A program made the position numbers and the translations under genes. A stretch of 64,000 nucleotides of DNA, from positions 38,308,620-38,372,619 of the forward strand of contig OZ007570.1 of NCBI GenBank assembly GCA_963931925.1, read 5' to 3'. Below the pieces are notes generated by a model. The model had not been told where the DNA came from. It was given only the letters and a program-made list of their open reading frames with translations, and did no database searches. The DNA is from Onchidella celtica. Its lineage: Eukaryota; Mollusca; Gastropoda; Systellommatophora; Onchidiidae. The number at the start of each line of letters is the position of its first letter. Position 1 is the first letter of the stretch. Below are positions 1-9,696 of this stretch, in pieces.

Positions 1-47
1 TTCTTTCTTTCTTCCTTTCTTCTTTCCTTCTTTCTTTCTTTCTTTTT
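1..47. repeat. Pyrimidine (TTTC/TTCC) microsatellite, cut by the window edge
   Basis: The strand shown is pure C/T, built from imperfect TTTC and TTCC units. It runs off the left end of the window, so its full length is unknown. Confidence 0.85.
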
Positions 48-684
48 TCAACATTATCTCTGACGCATGCCAAAGGCAGTTGCGAGGAAATAAACTATAA
101 AGGGTGGGGATAGAAGATAGAGGGACCAAAGATACCCACAAAAACACCACCACAGCTAGCTAGTGGAGCATTAAAAGGCAGGCGGTGTACAGAGACATAA
201 AAGTAATACCCTGAATCCATTTAATCGTTGTGTTTGTAAAGGGTCATAGCTTTTCTATTCCTTCCAAATGGCAACAGGGTCTAGTGACAATGTTAAGACA
301 GGGTGTTGTACAGCATTGCAGACACTTCGTGATAGAAACAGATCAGTGAAGTTATTATACTATAGATCATTAAATTTGATCTTTATGGGTGTGAAGAATT
401 TAGTAAACAAGTCAGGAAATGCCAGGAATAGTCACAGGCTATGCCGATACGGGAAATATTAAATAATTATACCCAGTGTCTATATAAGTCTGCATTGTTT
501 ATACCGGGTATATCAGATATTAATTTTAGTCTGAATCGCACAGCTGTATACCTGGATGTTTAGAGAGTTCATGTAATCAAACAATTATTATAATTACGGA
601 AGGCGCGCTTATATTTATTATAGTCTGTGGACTGTGTCATATTTATATACGTATATTATGTTGTAACCTCAAATTTCTTCAGTA
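48..684. other. Unassigned AT-rich DNA
   Basis: I see no exon with usable splice sites, no RNA gene and no strong repeat here. The one open frame (268-462) has no recognisable domain and is within chance length for this composition. Confidence 0.6.
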
Positions 685-940
685 AATGCCAATCTTAGTT
701 CTTGTTTGTTCTATCTCCATTTTCTGAAGAACTGGAGATCTTTTAGTATGTAGAAGAGGTATAACAAATGTACAGTTTGATACTTGTTTGAAATGTGACG
801 TGGCACTTATCAAGCTGTATCTAAGTTACAATTTATTCTATCTCCTTATTATATTATTACTAACGCCTCAAACGTTTAACGTTGAATTTCCCGCTTGTGT
901 AAACAGTGGAGTTGGAACAAACAAGAACTAAGGTTATCGA
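685..940 (+). mobile_element. MITE-like element, family A, copy 1
   Basis: The left end carries TTAGTTCTTGTTTGTTC (from about 695) and the right end carries its inverse, GAACAAACAAGAACTAA (915-931), giving terminal inverted repeats of about 20 bp around a roughly 255-bp non-coding body. Internal landmarks shared with the other copies are an 'ATCTCCATTTTCTGAA' block next to the left end, 'CTTTTAGTATGTAGAAGAGG', 'CACTTATCAAGCTGTATC' and 'AACGTTGAATTTC' near the right end. Other copies lie near 18.7, 21.0, 24.0, 25.1 and 56.4 kb. With no coding capacity and inverted ends, it is best read as a non-autonomous DNA transposon. The superfamily cannot be told from the ends alone. Confidence 0.7.
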
Positions 941-944
941 AATG

Positions 945-1701
945 GTAGATATATATAATTATTCGAGTTTATTTCATGTGACAGAGTTGGCGAAATTGTA
1001 AATGTCTTTTTAACTCTAGGCATTTTACTAATCTGTCAAATAAGATAAATATGATAATTATATCATCATCGGTGACTGAATAGCAGTTTTCTGAATATTT
1101 GCCATCTGTTTAATTTCAGTTTGTTTGTTTGTTTTAGGGCTCAGGTTGAAATGTAATTTGGAATGTATTCATTCTGTGCATGATTCGGTGATTAGATATA
1201 ATTAAGTTGATAAGTAAATACGCACATAATTAAGGGAACTGAGAGAAACTAATTTAATGAATAAATAGATACAATATAGAAATGTTCGAATATAGATAAG
1301 TAAAGAAATTCATAGTCAATAATGGATACATAAATAGGTGAGTATGAAGGGTAAACGACAAAACCGATGGATAAGTTTGGAGTAAACACATCGACGATAA
1401 GGGTCACGTTGGACAAGGAAGCAGCAAGACTGGAGACAGAATATTTAACACAATGATAGGACAGATAGAGATCCTTTCAGAAGCGTTCACCAATCACCCG
1501 CAAAACGTGAATGACTACATAGATATCTGTAAGGACTTTCCTGGGGATCGGACCCAGTTGAAATCTTTATGTCCCAGAATTGTCAATTATTGAGTGCTGC
1601 GTTGACGCCGGCTATTCTCGAACCCTTTAGGTTTAGTTTCAATTGTTTAGAAAAGCAATTACGGTCGTGGTTCGTTGATATTGTGTTTGAAATCTTTTCA
1701 G
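945..1701. other. Unassigned; presumed intron or upstream part of the RhoGEF-like gene
   Basis: A + strand frame is open from 1375 to the stop at 1591-1593. It includes the peptide RIFNTMIGQIEILSEAF, but I recognise no domain in it and see no clean splice pair around it. The rest is AT-rich and featureless. The segment ends in the pyrimidine-rich acceptor AATCTTTTCAG at 1691-1701. Confidence 0.4.
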
Positions 1702-1771
1702 GAAATTTGTTCTCCAGCAAGTTTTGGAACCATTACCAGGATTACTATCGTGGCTACTGTACAGCTAAAAG
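1702..1771 (+). CDS. Internal exon, RhoGEF (Dbl-homology domain)-like protein, partial
   Basis: This 70-bp exon candidate has the acceptor TCTTTTCAG in front (AG at 1700-1701) and the donor GTGAGT behind (1772-1777). Read with one base from the previous exon it gives NLFSSKFWNHYQDYYRGYCTAK and leaves two bases, AG. The next exon candidate starts with T and completes a Ser codon, so the phases agree. The aromatic pattern FWxxYxDYYxGYC fits the 'F..Y..Y..NY' stretch of Dbl-homology domains, the Rho-family GTP exchange domain, ahead of the conserved xQR segment. The frame stays open upstream to 1533, so an earlier acceptor is possible. The DH assignment is inferred from pattern, not from an alignment. 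Confidence 0.5.
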
Positions 1772-2468
1772 GTGAGTGGGAGGAGGGAGGGGGGGTGAGA
1801 GAGAGAGAGAGAGGAGAGAGGAGAGAGAGGGGAGAGAGAGAGGGGAGAGAGAGAGGGGAGAGAGAGGAGAGAGAAGGAGAGAGGAGAGAGAAAGAAGGAG
1901 AGAGAGAGGAGAGCTAGAGAGAGAAGAGAGAGAGAGAGAAAGAGAGAGGAGAGAAAGAGGGAGAGAGATGAGAGAGACGTAGGTATGGAAAGAGGAAAGA
2001 GAGAGAGGGAGAGGGAAGAGAGAAAAAAGAGAGGGAGGGGGAGGGGGAGGGGAGAAAGAAAAGGAAGGAGATAGTGAGAAAGTGACAGACAGACAGACAG
2101 ACAGACAGACAATGAAGAAATGAAAAATGGAAAGAGCGGGAAAGAATTGGAAAGAAAGGGATACATAGAAGAGGAAAACACAAAATATGCAAAATTGACA
2201 AGGATTTGCTTTTGGCGACAGAGAGATTAAACACAGGATGAACCGAAAAAGTCTGGCGGGGCGCTGGGGCAACGGGAGATGAATATATAATTCAATTTCC
2301 TAGACCACACAAAACATGACATCTGGTCGAAAGAAATTAGGAATAGAATAAAAGGTTTTGTGGGGGGGGGGGGGGGACAAAGACAGAGGGCATGTAAGAA
2401 CGATTCTGACTCGCTGCATAAACCGAATACATGTTGATTGAATTGCATGTCATATCTCTGGTTCACAG
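1772..2468 (+). other. Intron between the two RhoGEF-like exons
   Basis: The 697-bp intron starts with GTGAGT and ends with CTGGTTCACAG. It contains a purine-only style (GA)n tract, a (GACA)n run and a G15 run (2362-2376). Open frames listed on either strand here follow the purine/pyrimidine repeat and are not genes. Confidence 0.5.
1782..2112. repeat. Polypurine (GA/GGA)n tract followed by (GACA)n
   Basis: About 290 bp of almost unbroken purine on the + strand (GA, GGA, GAAA and GAGG units), followed by about seven GACA units near 2085-2111. It lies inside the inferred intron. Such mirror-like purine tracts can in principle form triplex DNA; here that is only a possibility. Confidence 0.9.
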
Positions 2469-2571
2469 TTTCCTGCTAGAGAAACACCAGACAGACTCGG
2501 CCTTCGATGAATTTTGCGAGCTGCAGCAAAGACAAGGGAGGCTATCGCTAGACGCACTGCTGGCCCTACCG
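2469..2571 (+). CDS. Internal exon, RhoGEF (Dbl-homology domain)-like protein, partial
   Basis: A 103-bp exon between the acceptor CTGGTTCACAG (AG at 2467-2468) and the consensus donor GTAAGT (2572-2577). It completes the Ser codon from the 1702-1771 exon, reads FLLEKHQTDSAF, DEFCELQQRQ, then GRLSLDALLALP, and ends in phase 0. 'FxxFCELQQ..GRLSLDALLALP' matches the form of a DH domain just before its most conserved segment, (P)VQRxPRYxLLL: a helix with F..F spacing, then LsLxxLLxxP. The exon stops exactly where VQR would begin. Base composition is also clearly more GC-rich than the flanks. I cannot find the following exon in this window. The subfamily is unknown, so no symbol is given. A different helical protein remains possible. 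Confidence 0.55.
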
Positions 2572-3180
2572 GTAAGTCTTTTTCTGTGTTGTGTCCCTTA
2601 CGTTGTCGGCTTGATGTCGCGTACCCCTTTCTCAAGCTTTCTGTTCCTATAGCCCCCCCCCCCTTTATTTTTCTTCTGTGTTTTGCTTTTTCTTCTTCTT
2701 TTTCTTTCTTTTTTTCTGAATGTGTTCAGCATCTCCGATTTGACAGTTTATTTCTCTCTCAGTGGCATGAATTCAGCACAACTGCAATTGGCTTTGCCTT
2801 TGAGGTACATTGGGCGTTACGTAACATCGGCGTATTTATTATTATTTTGCTCGCTTTCTCCTTTTTGTTTCTCTTGGCTTTACTCATAGCATACCCATGT
2901 CCCTATTTCCACTCCTCTTGTTGTGTTCTTTATGAAACAAACTCCACATCTTTCATTTCAATTGTCCAGGCCTCTTAAGGCTTCCCCGGGGTAGTCACTC
3001 ATGTTATAGCCGGTCAGTTGTGAGGAGTTGGCGTTTCTTTCCCAAAGAAGGCCACTCAGAAAAGTGCAGGCTGGAAGAGGAGGTGGGCTTTGAGGGGCAG
3101 GGGACACCACACTGTGTTAATCAAGTGTATTGAGCCTGGTATTCTATTAATGTGACCCTCCACCGCCGTGTCTCTCGCCT
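2572..3180 (+). other. Presumed intron, downstream of the last supported exon
   Basis: T-rich sequence with a C run near 2654-2664. A weak acceptor-donor pair at 2761-2806 encloses a 43-bp segment that does not continue the DH domain, so I do not call it an exon. Confidence 0.4.
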
Positions 3181-3207
3181 TCTCTCTCTCTCTCTCTCTC
3201 CTCTCTC

Positions 3208-3283
<76 letters not shown>

Positions 3284-3397
3284 CTATCTATTCATCCATC
3301 CATCCATCCATCCATCCATCCATCCATCCATCCATCCATCCATCCATCCATCCATCCATCCATCCATCCATCCATCCATCCATCCATCCATCCATCC

Positions 3398-3471
<74 letters not shown>
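3181..3471. repeat. Compound microsatellite (TC)n-(ATCT)n-(ATCC)n-(ATCT)n
   Basis: A short (TC)n run leads into about 19 ATCT units (3208-3284), a small interruption, about 27 CATC units (3293-3400), then about 17 more TATC units to 3471. The symmetric ATCT-ATCC-ATCT order suggests that point-changed units expanded inside an older ATCT array. Two long open frames (Ser/Ile/Tyr and Ser/Ile/His/Pro repeats) are consequences of the 4-bp period. Confidence 0.97.
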
Positions 3472-6004
3472 TCTACCACGTTATCAACGCACCTTATATA
3501 ACTGAGAACCTCTTCCCAACTCAAAATTTAACTCTCAACAGACCAAAGTGCCGTATATAAAACGATATTCTGGCACAGAAATTGTTTAATTTCACACAGA
3601 GCATGGCCCATTGACTTTGTCACGTAAGTTTGTACGAAAAACAGGACTCTGGCTGAAATTGAAATATAGCTCAAACATTTCACAAAAATCTGTTTCCTTT
3701 TTTACACGTCTGGGGCATGCGGGGTCAAGAAATCCAACAGATGCTGGCTGTTCAAACATTGACGAAGTATCACACGCAAGCGTTAGCTTCATGTACAAAC
3801 ACATTATACTGGTTATATATTGACATCTATAGCGTGCTTATTTTAATTTCCATATCTGAAATGTATACAGTGTAGATGTAATGCTGTATGGATTTGTATG
3901 CACACTTGCTTGGGGCAAACTGATTTAGGATTGTATGAAAACATCGCGATTTGATGGTCACTAGTGTATGTTAAAGAATTTTTCTCTGTTAACCGTTTTT
4001 CTGTGTATTTGTTATAATATCTGTTCTGTCCATCTCCCTCTTTCTCTCTCTCTCCCCCCCCCCTTTCTCTCTCTCTTTTTTTTAGTCTCTCTCTCTCTTT
4101 TTTATTTCTTTCGCTCTCTCCTCTCTTCTCTCCCCCTCCCTCCTCCGCCACTCTCTGGAGATCCATTCTTCCGTTACTTTTTTCTGCTTTATCATAGGGA
4201 ATTGCAAAAGTCTCTGGAGGTTGTAAACCCATTTTTGTTGTGTTGTTGTTTTCTTTGTTGCACGGACCCCTTCAGGCATCGGAGAGATGTTTAAAACCTC
4301 ACAGGAAATCAATGGATTTGTTAAAAAATTACAATGAATCTAAAAGCTTAAATTGACAGGCCAAAATTCAACAAGAGTGGGTTCGACACAGTGAATATGT
4401 GTAGCTTAAAATACATGGTGCATGAAACTGATATACTCAGAAATGTTAACGTTAATTTCAAAGAATAGTATCGGGTGAATGTTTTAGCCTGAATGCGAGG
4501 TCATACATTGAGAGCCTTTTTTAAAAACATATTATGAAGGCAATACAACGCAGGTAAAATTACCCCCCCCCCCCTTTTTTTTTTTTGCAGTAACAGAAAA
4601 CAAACCTAAATTTGTCTAGATAATTTATATTTGAAACAGCTCACAGTTACCAAACAGAGGTTGGGTTTACAGCCGTGACCGGAATATTTACACTTTTCCC
4701 GAACACCCAAGGTTAACACCTTCAAAGGCAAAATGGTTCGTGACATTTCATCCTGCGAGATTGCTGCCTTGCACAGAGCATACACCTCACTGTTTTCAGT
4801 GCACTCATCAAAGCGCTCGCTGGCGCAGTGTCACTGCCCTCTGATGCACAACTCGTCTTTGCATTAAGTGCAGTGAGGCCAGATTGTTTCTGAAGTGTAG
4901 TTAATTTGGGATGTCTTATTTAATTATGAGAGTCTGTTCTGAATGATTAACTCGTGGATGGTCTGACTTTTTGTTTTGTTGTTTTGTAATGAATTAGAGT
5001 GAAATGACTCATTCAAGTGCGTTTGTGTTATTTCACAGAGGTCACAGGCCTCATAACTGGGCTTTTGTCTTGGAGTGGACGTAAAAATATCCTGTGTTAG
5101 GCCTGCTTTGTTAATTGTCTTGATGTTAAATATTTCAGTTCTTCGTTTGTGAGTAATAAGGAAGGGGAATCAGTGAACAGACTGTCTCTTTTGCCGTTGT
5201 TATTATTTTGGCTATTGTTAGAGAGCCGTGGTATATTACACGTTAAACCTTAGTTAACCATGAACACAACCCTATAGTGTCTGTATTCGGCTTTGTCCCC
5301 CTAATTTTGTATCCTTGCCTTTTCTGAGGAATGAAGAATGACATCCTACTTACTGATTTCTACGGTTTGTAGAGGAAACTGTAAATTCGACTCTGAGTTG
5401 ACATTGTACATATTTTGGGGTCCACCAGAGTCAGGTAAAAATGGAGCATGGCTGCATAAATATTTCTTTTCGGAGATGATCAAATGCTGTGAGTTTTATG
5501 GGCTGATTACTATCTCTCTCTCTCTCATCCTGTTTACTTTTCTACTATACACGGGCACATCTGTATAAAATGACCATTGTACATCTAGGAAGAGAGCGAT
5601 TTTGAGATAATTATGGTCATTTAAATGAATGGAGCATTCCGATCTTCCTCCGGGGAAGATTAGATGCTCAATGATAACCTCAAACAAGACGCCACACATT
5701 TCTACAATAGTTCTATGTTTGTTGTAAATCGCAGTGTTTTCGGGGAGGGGTGGCGGTCAAGACTTAAACAAGCAAAAGAAATAGATGTGCACCAGATAGC
5801 GATCTTATGTAAAATCATTACACTTCTTTTTGACAGCAATTACCGTACCGTGAACAAATTTCAGAGGCGTTTGATTTTTATGTGAAATTATTGTTCCTAT
5901 ACGAACTTCGTGGGTTAGCGATGTCCTGTCCGGACCGACGATGTGGCATAAATGTATGCACATCTACCGATTCCATCTTCACTGGAGAATATTCCTCCAT
6001 ATCG
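3472..6004. other. Unassigned DNA with a CT tract
   Basis: The only structured parts are a (CT)n-rich tract at 4030-4160 and a C-run plus T-run at 4563-4586. Open frames on both strands at 3592-3823 overlap each other with no domain or splice support. I see no exon, RNA gene or mobile element that I can defend. Confidence 0.5.
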
Positions 6005-6084
6005 TGCGGTAAGCGTGGGAAGAAGTTACAGCCATGTTGTCTGGCATCTTATTTGGAGTATCTGGGTGTTTGTTGGAAACTAAA
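6005..6084 (+). repeat. Left copy of an 80-bp direct repeat
   Basis: Positions 6005-6084 recur at 9617-9696 in the same orientation with a single difference (GTTGTCTGG against GTTGTTTGG). The sequences outside the 80 bp do not match on either side. The pair brackets the 3.5-kb block that contains the LINE and the 201-bp tandem duplication. Confidence 0.9.
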
Positions 6085-6642
6085 AAGTGTCCAATACATT
6101 TAGAAAACTACAATAAATCAATGGTGGGTCTGACTAGTGATAATGACAGTTTCTCATCTCCGGCCTGCATCTGAAATCTTAAACTTTTTTTTTTTTGTTG
6201 AAAAGTATGAAGGAGCGAAGTTGGAAAAATGGCGGGCTTAATAGAGTACATCAGTTATTTGAAGTTATGAGAAGCATGTTGGCCAAAGCTATCAAAGGTG
6301 ACTGGCCATGTTGGGTTTTAACTCCCAATATTTTGGTCACGGTGCGTGATATTACCAATTCTAATGTTTGTCGTTCGGTATCTTTTCCGTCCTGCCTGTT
6401 GGATACACTTCTGAATTTGTCCCGTTTTGCTATTCTATTACCTTGTATGGATTTTCCACATCATTGTCCGCTACGTCTAATCCCATCATCAGTGACACCT
6501 CTTGGCGCTGTGTATAAAATCTGTTTGCACCATGTAACAAATCCCAGATTGGGAGATGCCCTTAATACGACAGTTGAACAATCGCAAACAAACAAGTATA
6601 GCAATTAACAAAACAGTCAAGCAGGCTCACACATTTATTATA
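6085..6642. other. Unassigned DNA inside the 80-bp repeat pair
   Basis: A 12-bp T run at about 6186-6197 and a 137-codon open frame (6195-6608) without a recognisable domain are the only notable points. The codons are not constrained in any way I can see. Confidence 0.45.
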
Positions 6643-6655
6643 ACATTAATAAGTA
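6643..6655 (+). repeat. Target-site duplication, left copy (LINE 3' side)
   Basis: ACATTAATAAGTA here is repeated exactly at 8259-8271, directly outside the two ends of the LINE copy. Thirteen base pairs is a typical length for target-primed reverse transcription. Confidence 0.75.
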
Positions 6656-8258
6656 TAATAATAGTTCGTCCATCAGGTATGATGATGACCTTAACAACAC
6701 CAGAGGAATAAAGAACAGAAATTGTTGAGAATTGTGGACAATAAAGAGAACTAAAGGACACAGAGGACAGAATGTAAAGACTGTTCTTTCATGACTTATG
6801 GCTTCTCATGTGACTGATAAGTCCTATTTTTGCCCTGCAGACCCTTCCGCATAAATGACAAGAGTGCTCCGTTGGTTCAGTACCACTGGGCCTTTTCTTG
6901 CGCCGTTCTCTTTTTTTGATAGCCTGCTGAACTCTGTCAGCTTCCCATGCTTTGCTGCCTCTGGTAAGGGCCGCCCTCCAATTTGCACGATCAAGCGAGA
7001 GCTTTTCCCACTCACTCACATCAATGGCAAAGGCCTTCAGTGATTGCTTGAGAGTGTCTTTGTAACGTCTCTTTGGGGCCCCAACATTCCTCGTTCCATT
7101 GGAGAGCTCAGAGAAGAAGATTTGCTTAAGGAGTCTGGAGTCGGGCATTCTGACAACATGTCCTGCCCAACGTAGCTGAATTTTTTTCAGGTGGCAGAAG
7201 ATGCTCAATTCCTTGGCACGATTGAGGACCTCAGTGTCTGGAATTTTATCCTGCCATTTGATCCTTAGGATCTTTCTAAGGCAGGCCAGATGAAAGTGAT
7301 TTAGCTTTCTGGCATGCGATTGGTACACTGTCCAGGTTTCAGCCCCATAGAGTAGGGTGGGAAGGACCACAGCATTGTACACTTTCAGCTTAGTGTCTGT
7401 GCGAATGCCGGCAACATCCCATACTCTCTTTCGAAGCCTGCCAAATGCAGAGCTGGCTTTGCTGATTCTTGAGAGAATTTCAGTATCAACACGAGCCGCA
7501 GAAGACAGTGTACTGCCAAGATAGGTGAAGTTCTCCGACACCTTCAGAAGACTGTCATGGACTTTGATATTTGGGGTCACAGGATACTTGTCGTCTGGAG
7601 TAGGCTGATGGAGCACTTCCGTCTTCTTTGTGCTTATTGTGAGGCCAAAGTTGTCACAGGCACTAGAGAACTTATCAACACAGTTTTGCATGCTATCCTC
7701 ATCGTGTGTTTTTGCCTGAAGTCTCCTGAGGTTGAATAGACTGCCGTCAGTTCGGTACTTGATGCTTACCCCTTGAGGAGGAGAGCTAAAGGCTTCTTGT
7801 AGCATTGCAGAGAACATGATGCTGAACAGAGTTGGGGCTAAGACACAACCCTGTTTTACCCCATCCGTGACAGCAAAGGGCTCTGAAACACTGCCGTTGC
7901 TTTTGACTGCAGCTTGCATGCCATCATGAAACTGGCGCACTATTGTGATGAATTCGGGTGGACACCCAAACTTCGCCAAAATTTTCCAGAGGCCTTCACG
8001 ACACACTGTGTCAAATGCTTTTGTGAGGTCAACAAATGTGATATACAGCGCTTTATTTTGTTCCATGCATTTTTCCTGAATCTGTCTGGCAGCAAAAATC
8101 ATATCCGCCGTTCCCCTCTCTTTACGAAAGCCACATTGGCTCTCGGGAAGCAAGTCATTTGACGAGAGGTGATCAAGAAGGCGATTCAGAAGCATTCTTG
8201 CCAATATTTTGCCAGCAATTGAAAGTAGAGAGATTCCCCGATGGTTGTCACAGACTTG
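6656..8258 (-). mobile_element. 5'-truncated non-LTR retrotransposon (LINE), RTE- or CR1-like
   Basis: The insertion is bounded exactly by the 13-bp duplication. On the minus strand it begins inside the reverse-transcriptase domain (5' truncation at 8258), runs through the rest of the RT ORF, and has a 133-bp 3' tail with ATC-rich sequence ending in CTATTATTA, a short ATT-like repeat. RTE-type elements commonly end in short simple repeats rather than poly(A), which favours that group. The clade call is uncertain without alignment. The element inserted into the older sequence flanked by the 80-bp repeats. Confidence 0.85.
6789..8258 (-). pseudogene. LINE reverse transcriptase ORF, 5'-truncated, catalytic box deleted
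   Basis: The frame is open from the truncation point (8258) to the stop at 6789-6791. No start codon belongs to it: the nominal start at 8204 is TTG, and upstream in frame reads HRGISLLSIAGKILAR, a standard RT motif. Numbering from 8204, motif A is FVDLTKAFD (Asp59), motif B is DGVKQGCVLAP (114-124), the motif D region FGLTIS lies near 186-191, and motif E is FTYLGS (226-231). The conserved FADD/YADD box expected between QAKT (163-166) and HDEDSMQ (167-173) is absent, an in-frame loss near 7706. The C-terminal part has LYGAETWTV, a basic region and a CCHH finger (Cys449, Cys452, His465, His469). The endonuclease domain is lost. It cannot be an active polymerase. Confidence 0.9.
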
Positions 8259-8271
8259 ACATTAATAAGTA
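8259..8271 (+). repeat. Target-site duplication, right copy (LINE 5' side)
   Basis: Exact second copy of ACATTAATAAGTA, abutting the 5'-truncated end of the minus-strand LINE. Confidence 0.75.
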
Positions 8272-8682
8272 CAATCCAATAAATACCATACAGTACTCGT
8301 TCCCCTCAATCATTCATTCCACTTCCACGACAGTATATTCACTTCTTTAAAATATGAAATTTTGGCCTCAGCCTAACATCAATGTCTGCACTATCTTGCA
8401 GTACAATAACTTAATACATATATCTCATAAATATGGCCAGCCTCGATTCCCCGAATCAGACTGCCACATATACTGTGCTGCCTGTCGGCCTTACGCCACA
8501 GCTACCCTTGGCGGAAGCACCCAGATACTGGCGTACATCCCCAGCCCTGTCTATGTCCTCTAGGTCCTGACGGTGGCATCACAGCCCGACCCCGTCACTT
8601 CAGTTACGGCCGCTACAGCTTACAGCCTATACCCGGCACCTATAAAGAATAACATCACATCTCTATAATACTATGTACTTAC
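8272..8682. other. Strand-asymmetric (C-rich, G-poor) unassigned sequence
   Basis: This block, continuing to about 9480, is rich in C and A and poor in G on the + strand, unlike its surroundings. Such skew is common in transcribed or retroelement-derived DNA, but I find no conserved coding motif, LTR ends or TIRs. Confidence 0.4.
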
Positions 8683-9090
8683 TATACACTCACCACTCAT
8701 TACGACCCATCAAGCGTACATACAACATTCCACCCACCACACAGCCAACACTCACGCAAACACTACACAGCCGCACATCTCTACTGTAACACACACTCAC
8801 AGTATTACACAGCACTCCGACTATGCTAAGAATCCATGCTCCTAACATACGTATCTCGCTCAGTTCACATCTATATTTATACCTATACACTCACCACTCA
8901 TTACGACCCATCAAGCGTACATACAACATTCCACATTTCACCCACCACACAGCCAACACTCACGCAAACACTACACAGCCGCACATCTCTACTGTAACAC
9001 ACACTCACAGTATTACACAGCACTCTGACTATGCTAAGAATCCATGCTCCTAACATACGTATCTCGCTCATTGTTCACATCTATTTATAC
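8683..9090. repeat. Tandem duplication, 2 copies of a ~201-bp unit
   Basis: Copy 1 is 8683-8883 and copy 2 is 8884-9090. They are nearly identical: I see a 7-bp insertion (ATTTCAC, near 8934) in copy 2, a C/T change near position 150 of the unit, and small indels near the end (CTCAGTTCAC against CTCATTGTTCAC). The high identity points to a recent event. Matching open frames on opposite strands are by-products. Confidence 0.92.
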
Positions 9091-9616
9091 AGTAATGAAT
9101 TACTTGCACACTCCTTAAGTCCTCGCATATAACTTATTTGCATCATTATCATCATCAGAATATAGTAGATTTATCATCACAATTACAAATCCTTATAATT
9201 CAACCTACCAGTCTTCACTGGAATACATCAAACTCACGACTGCCTCTCACACGTCTGTTCTCTCGAACTTCTGAGCTTGCAGTGACTTTTCATTACCCAA
9301 CGCTACCTCAATAACTCCAACACTTTTCTCGTGTCATTGCACGCTTTCAAGTTAACTGTCTGCCTCAACTATCCCGTGAGTTAATCTTACAACTCTATAC
9401 CCACTCTACAGCAATCCTTTTAATCTCGCTCACTCCACTTGTGACACACCATCACACCCGTAAACACAAGTGTACAAAATCTATAACAAATTGTCATGGA
9501 TTTAAACTGATGGATTTGACATTATAGACACAATTATGAAAGTGAATTGCAAGATTTCACAAACAGCCAGATGTTATAATTATCATTATCGACAATCATC
9601 AGATTGAAGTTTACAA
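9091..9616. other. Unassigned C/A-rich to AT-rich DNA
   Basis: This continues the C-rich skewed block to about 9480, then becomes AT-rich. I see no gene or mobile-element end before the right 80-bp repeat. Confidence 0.45.
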
Positions 9617-9696
9617 TGCGGTAAGCGTGGGAAGAAGTTACAGCCATGTTGTTTGGCATCTTATTTGGAGTATCTGGGTGTTTGTTGGAAACTAAA
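9617..9696 (+). repeat. Right copy of the 80-bp direct repeat
   Basis: Matches 6005-6084 at 79 of 80 positions, same orientation. Confidence 0.9.

Noticed and set aside
1754-2272. Long Ser/Leu/Pro frame (172 codons) on the minus strand
   Set aside because: It is the translation of the purine/pyrimidine tract. Overlapping frames on both strands are equally open, which is repeat periodicity, not coding.
2762-2805. Third RhoGEF exon between TTTCTCTCTCAG and GTACAT
   Set aside because: The 43-bp segment does not encode the required xQRxPRY-like continuation in the phase left by the previous exon.
3152-3560. Two frames with Ser-Ile-Tyr/His-Pro repeats
   Set aside because: Direct result of the 4-bp microsatellite with no stop in its units; no non-repetitive domain.
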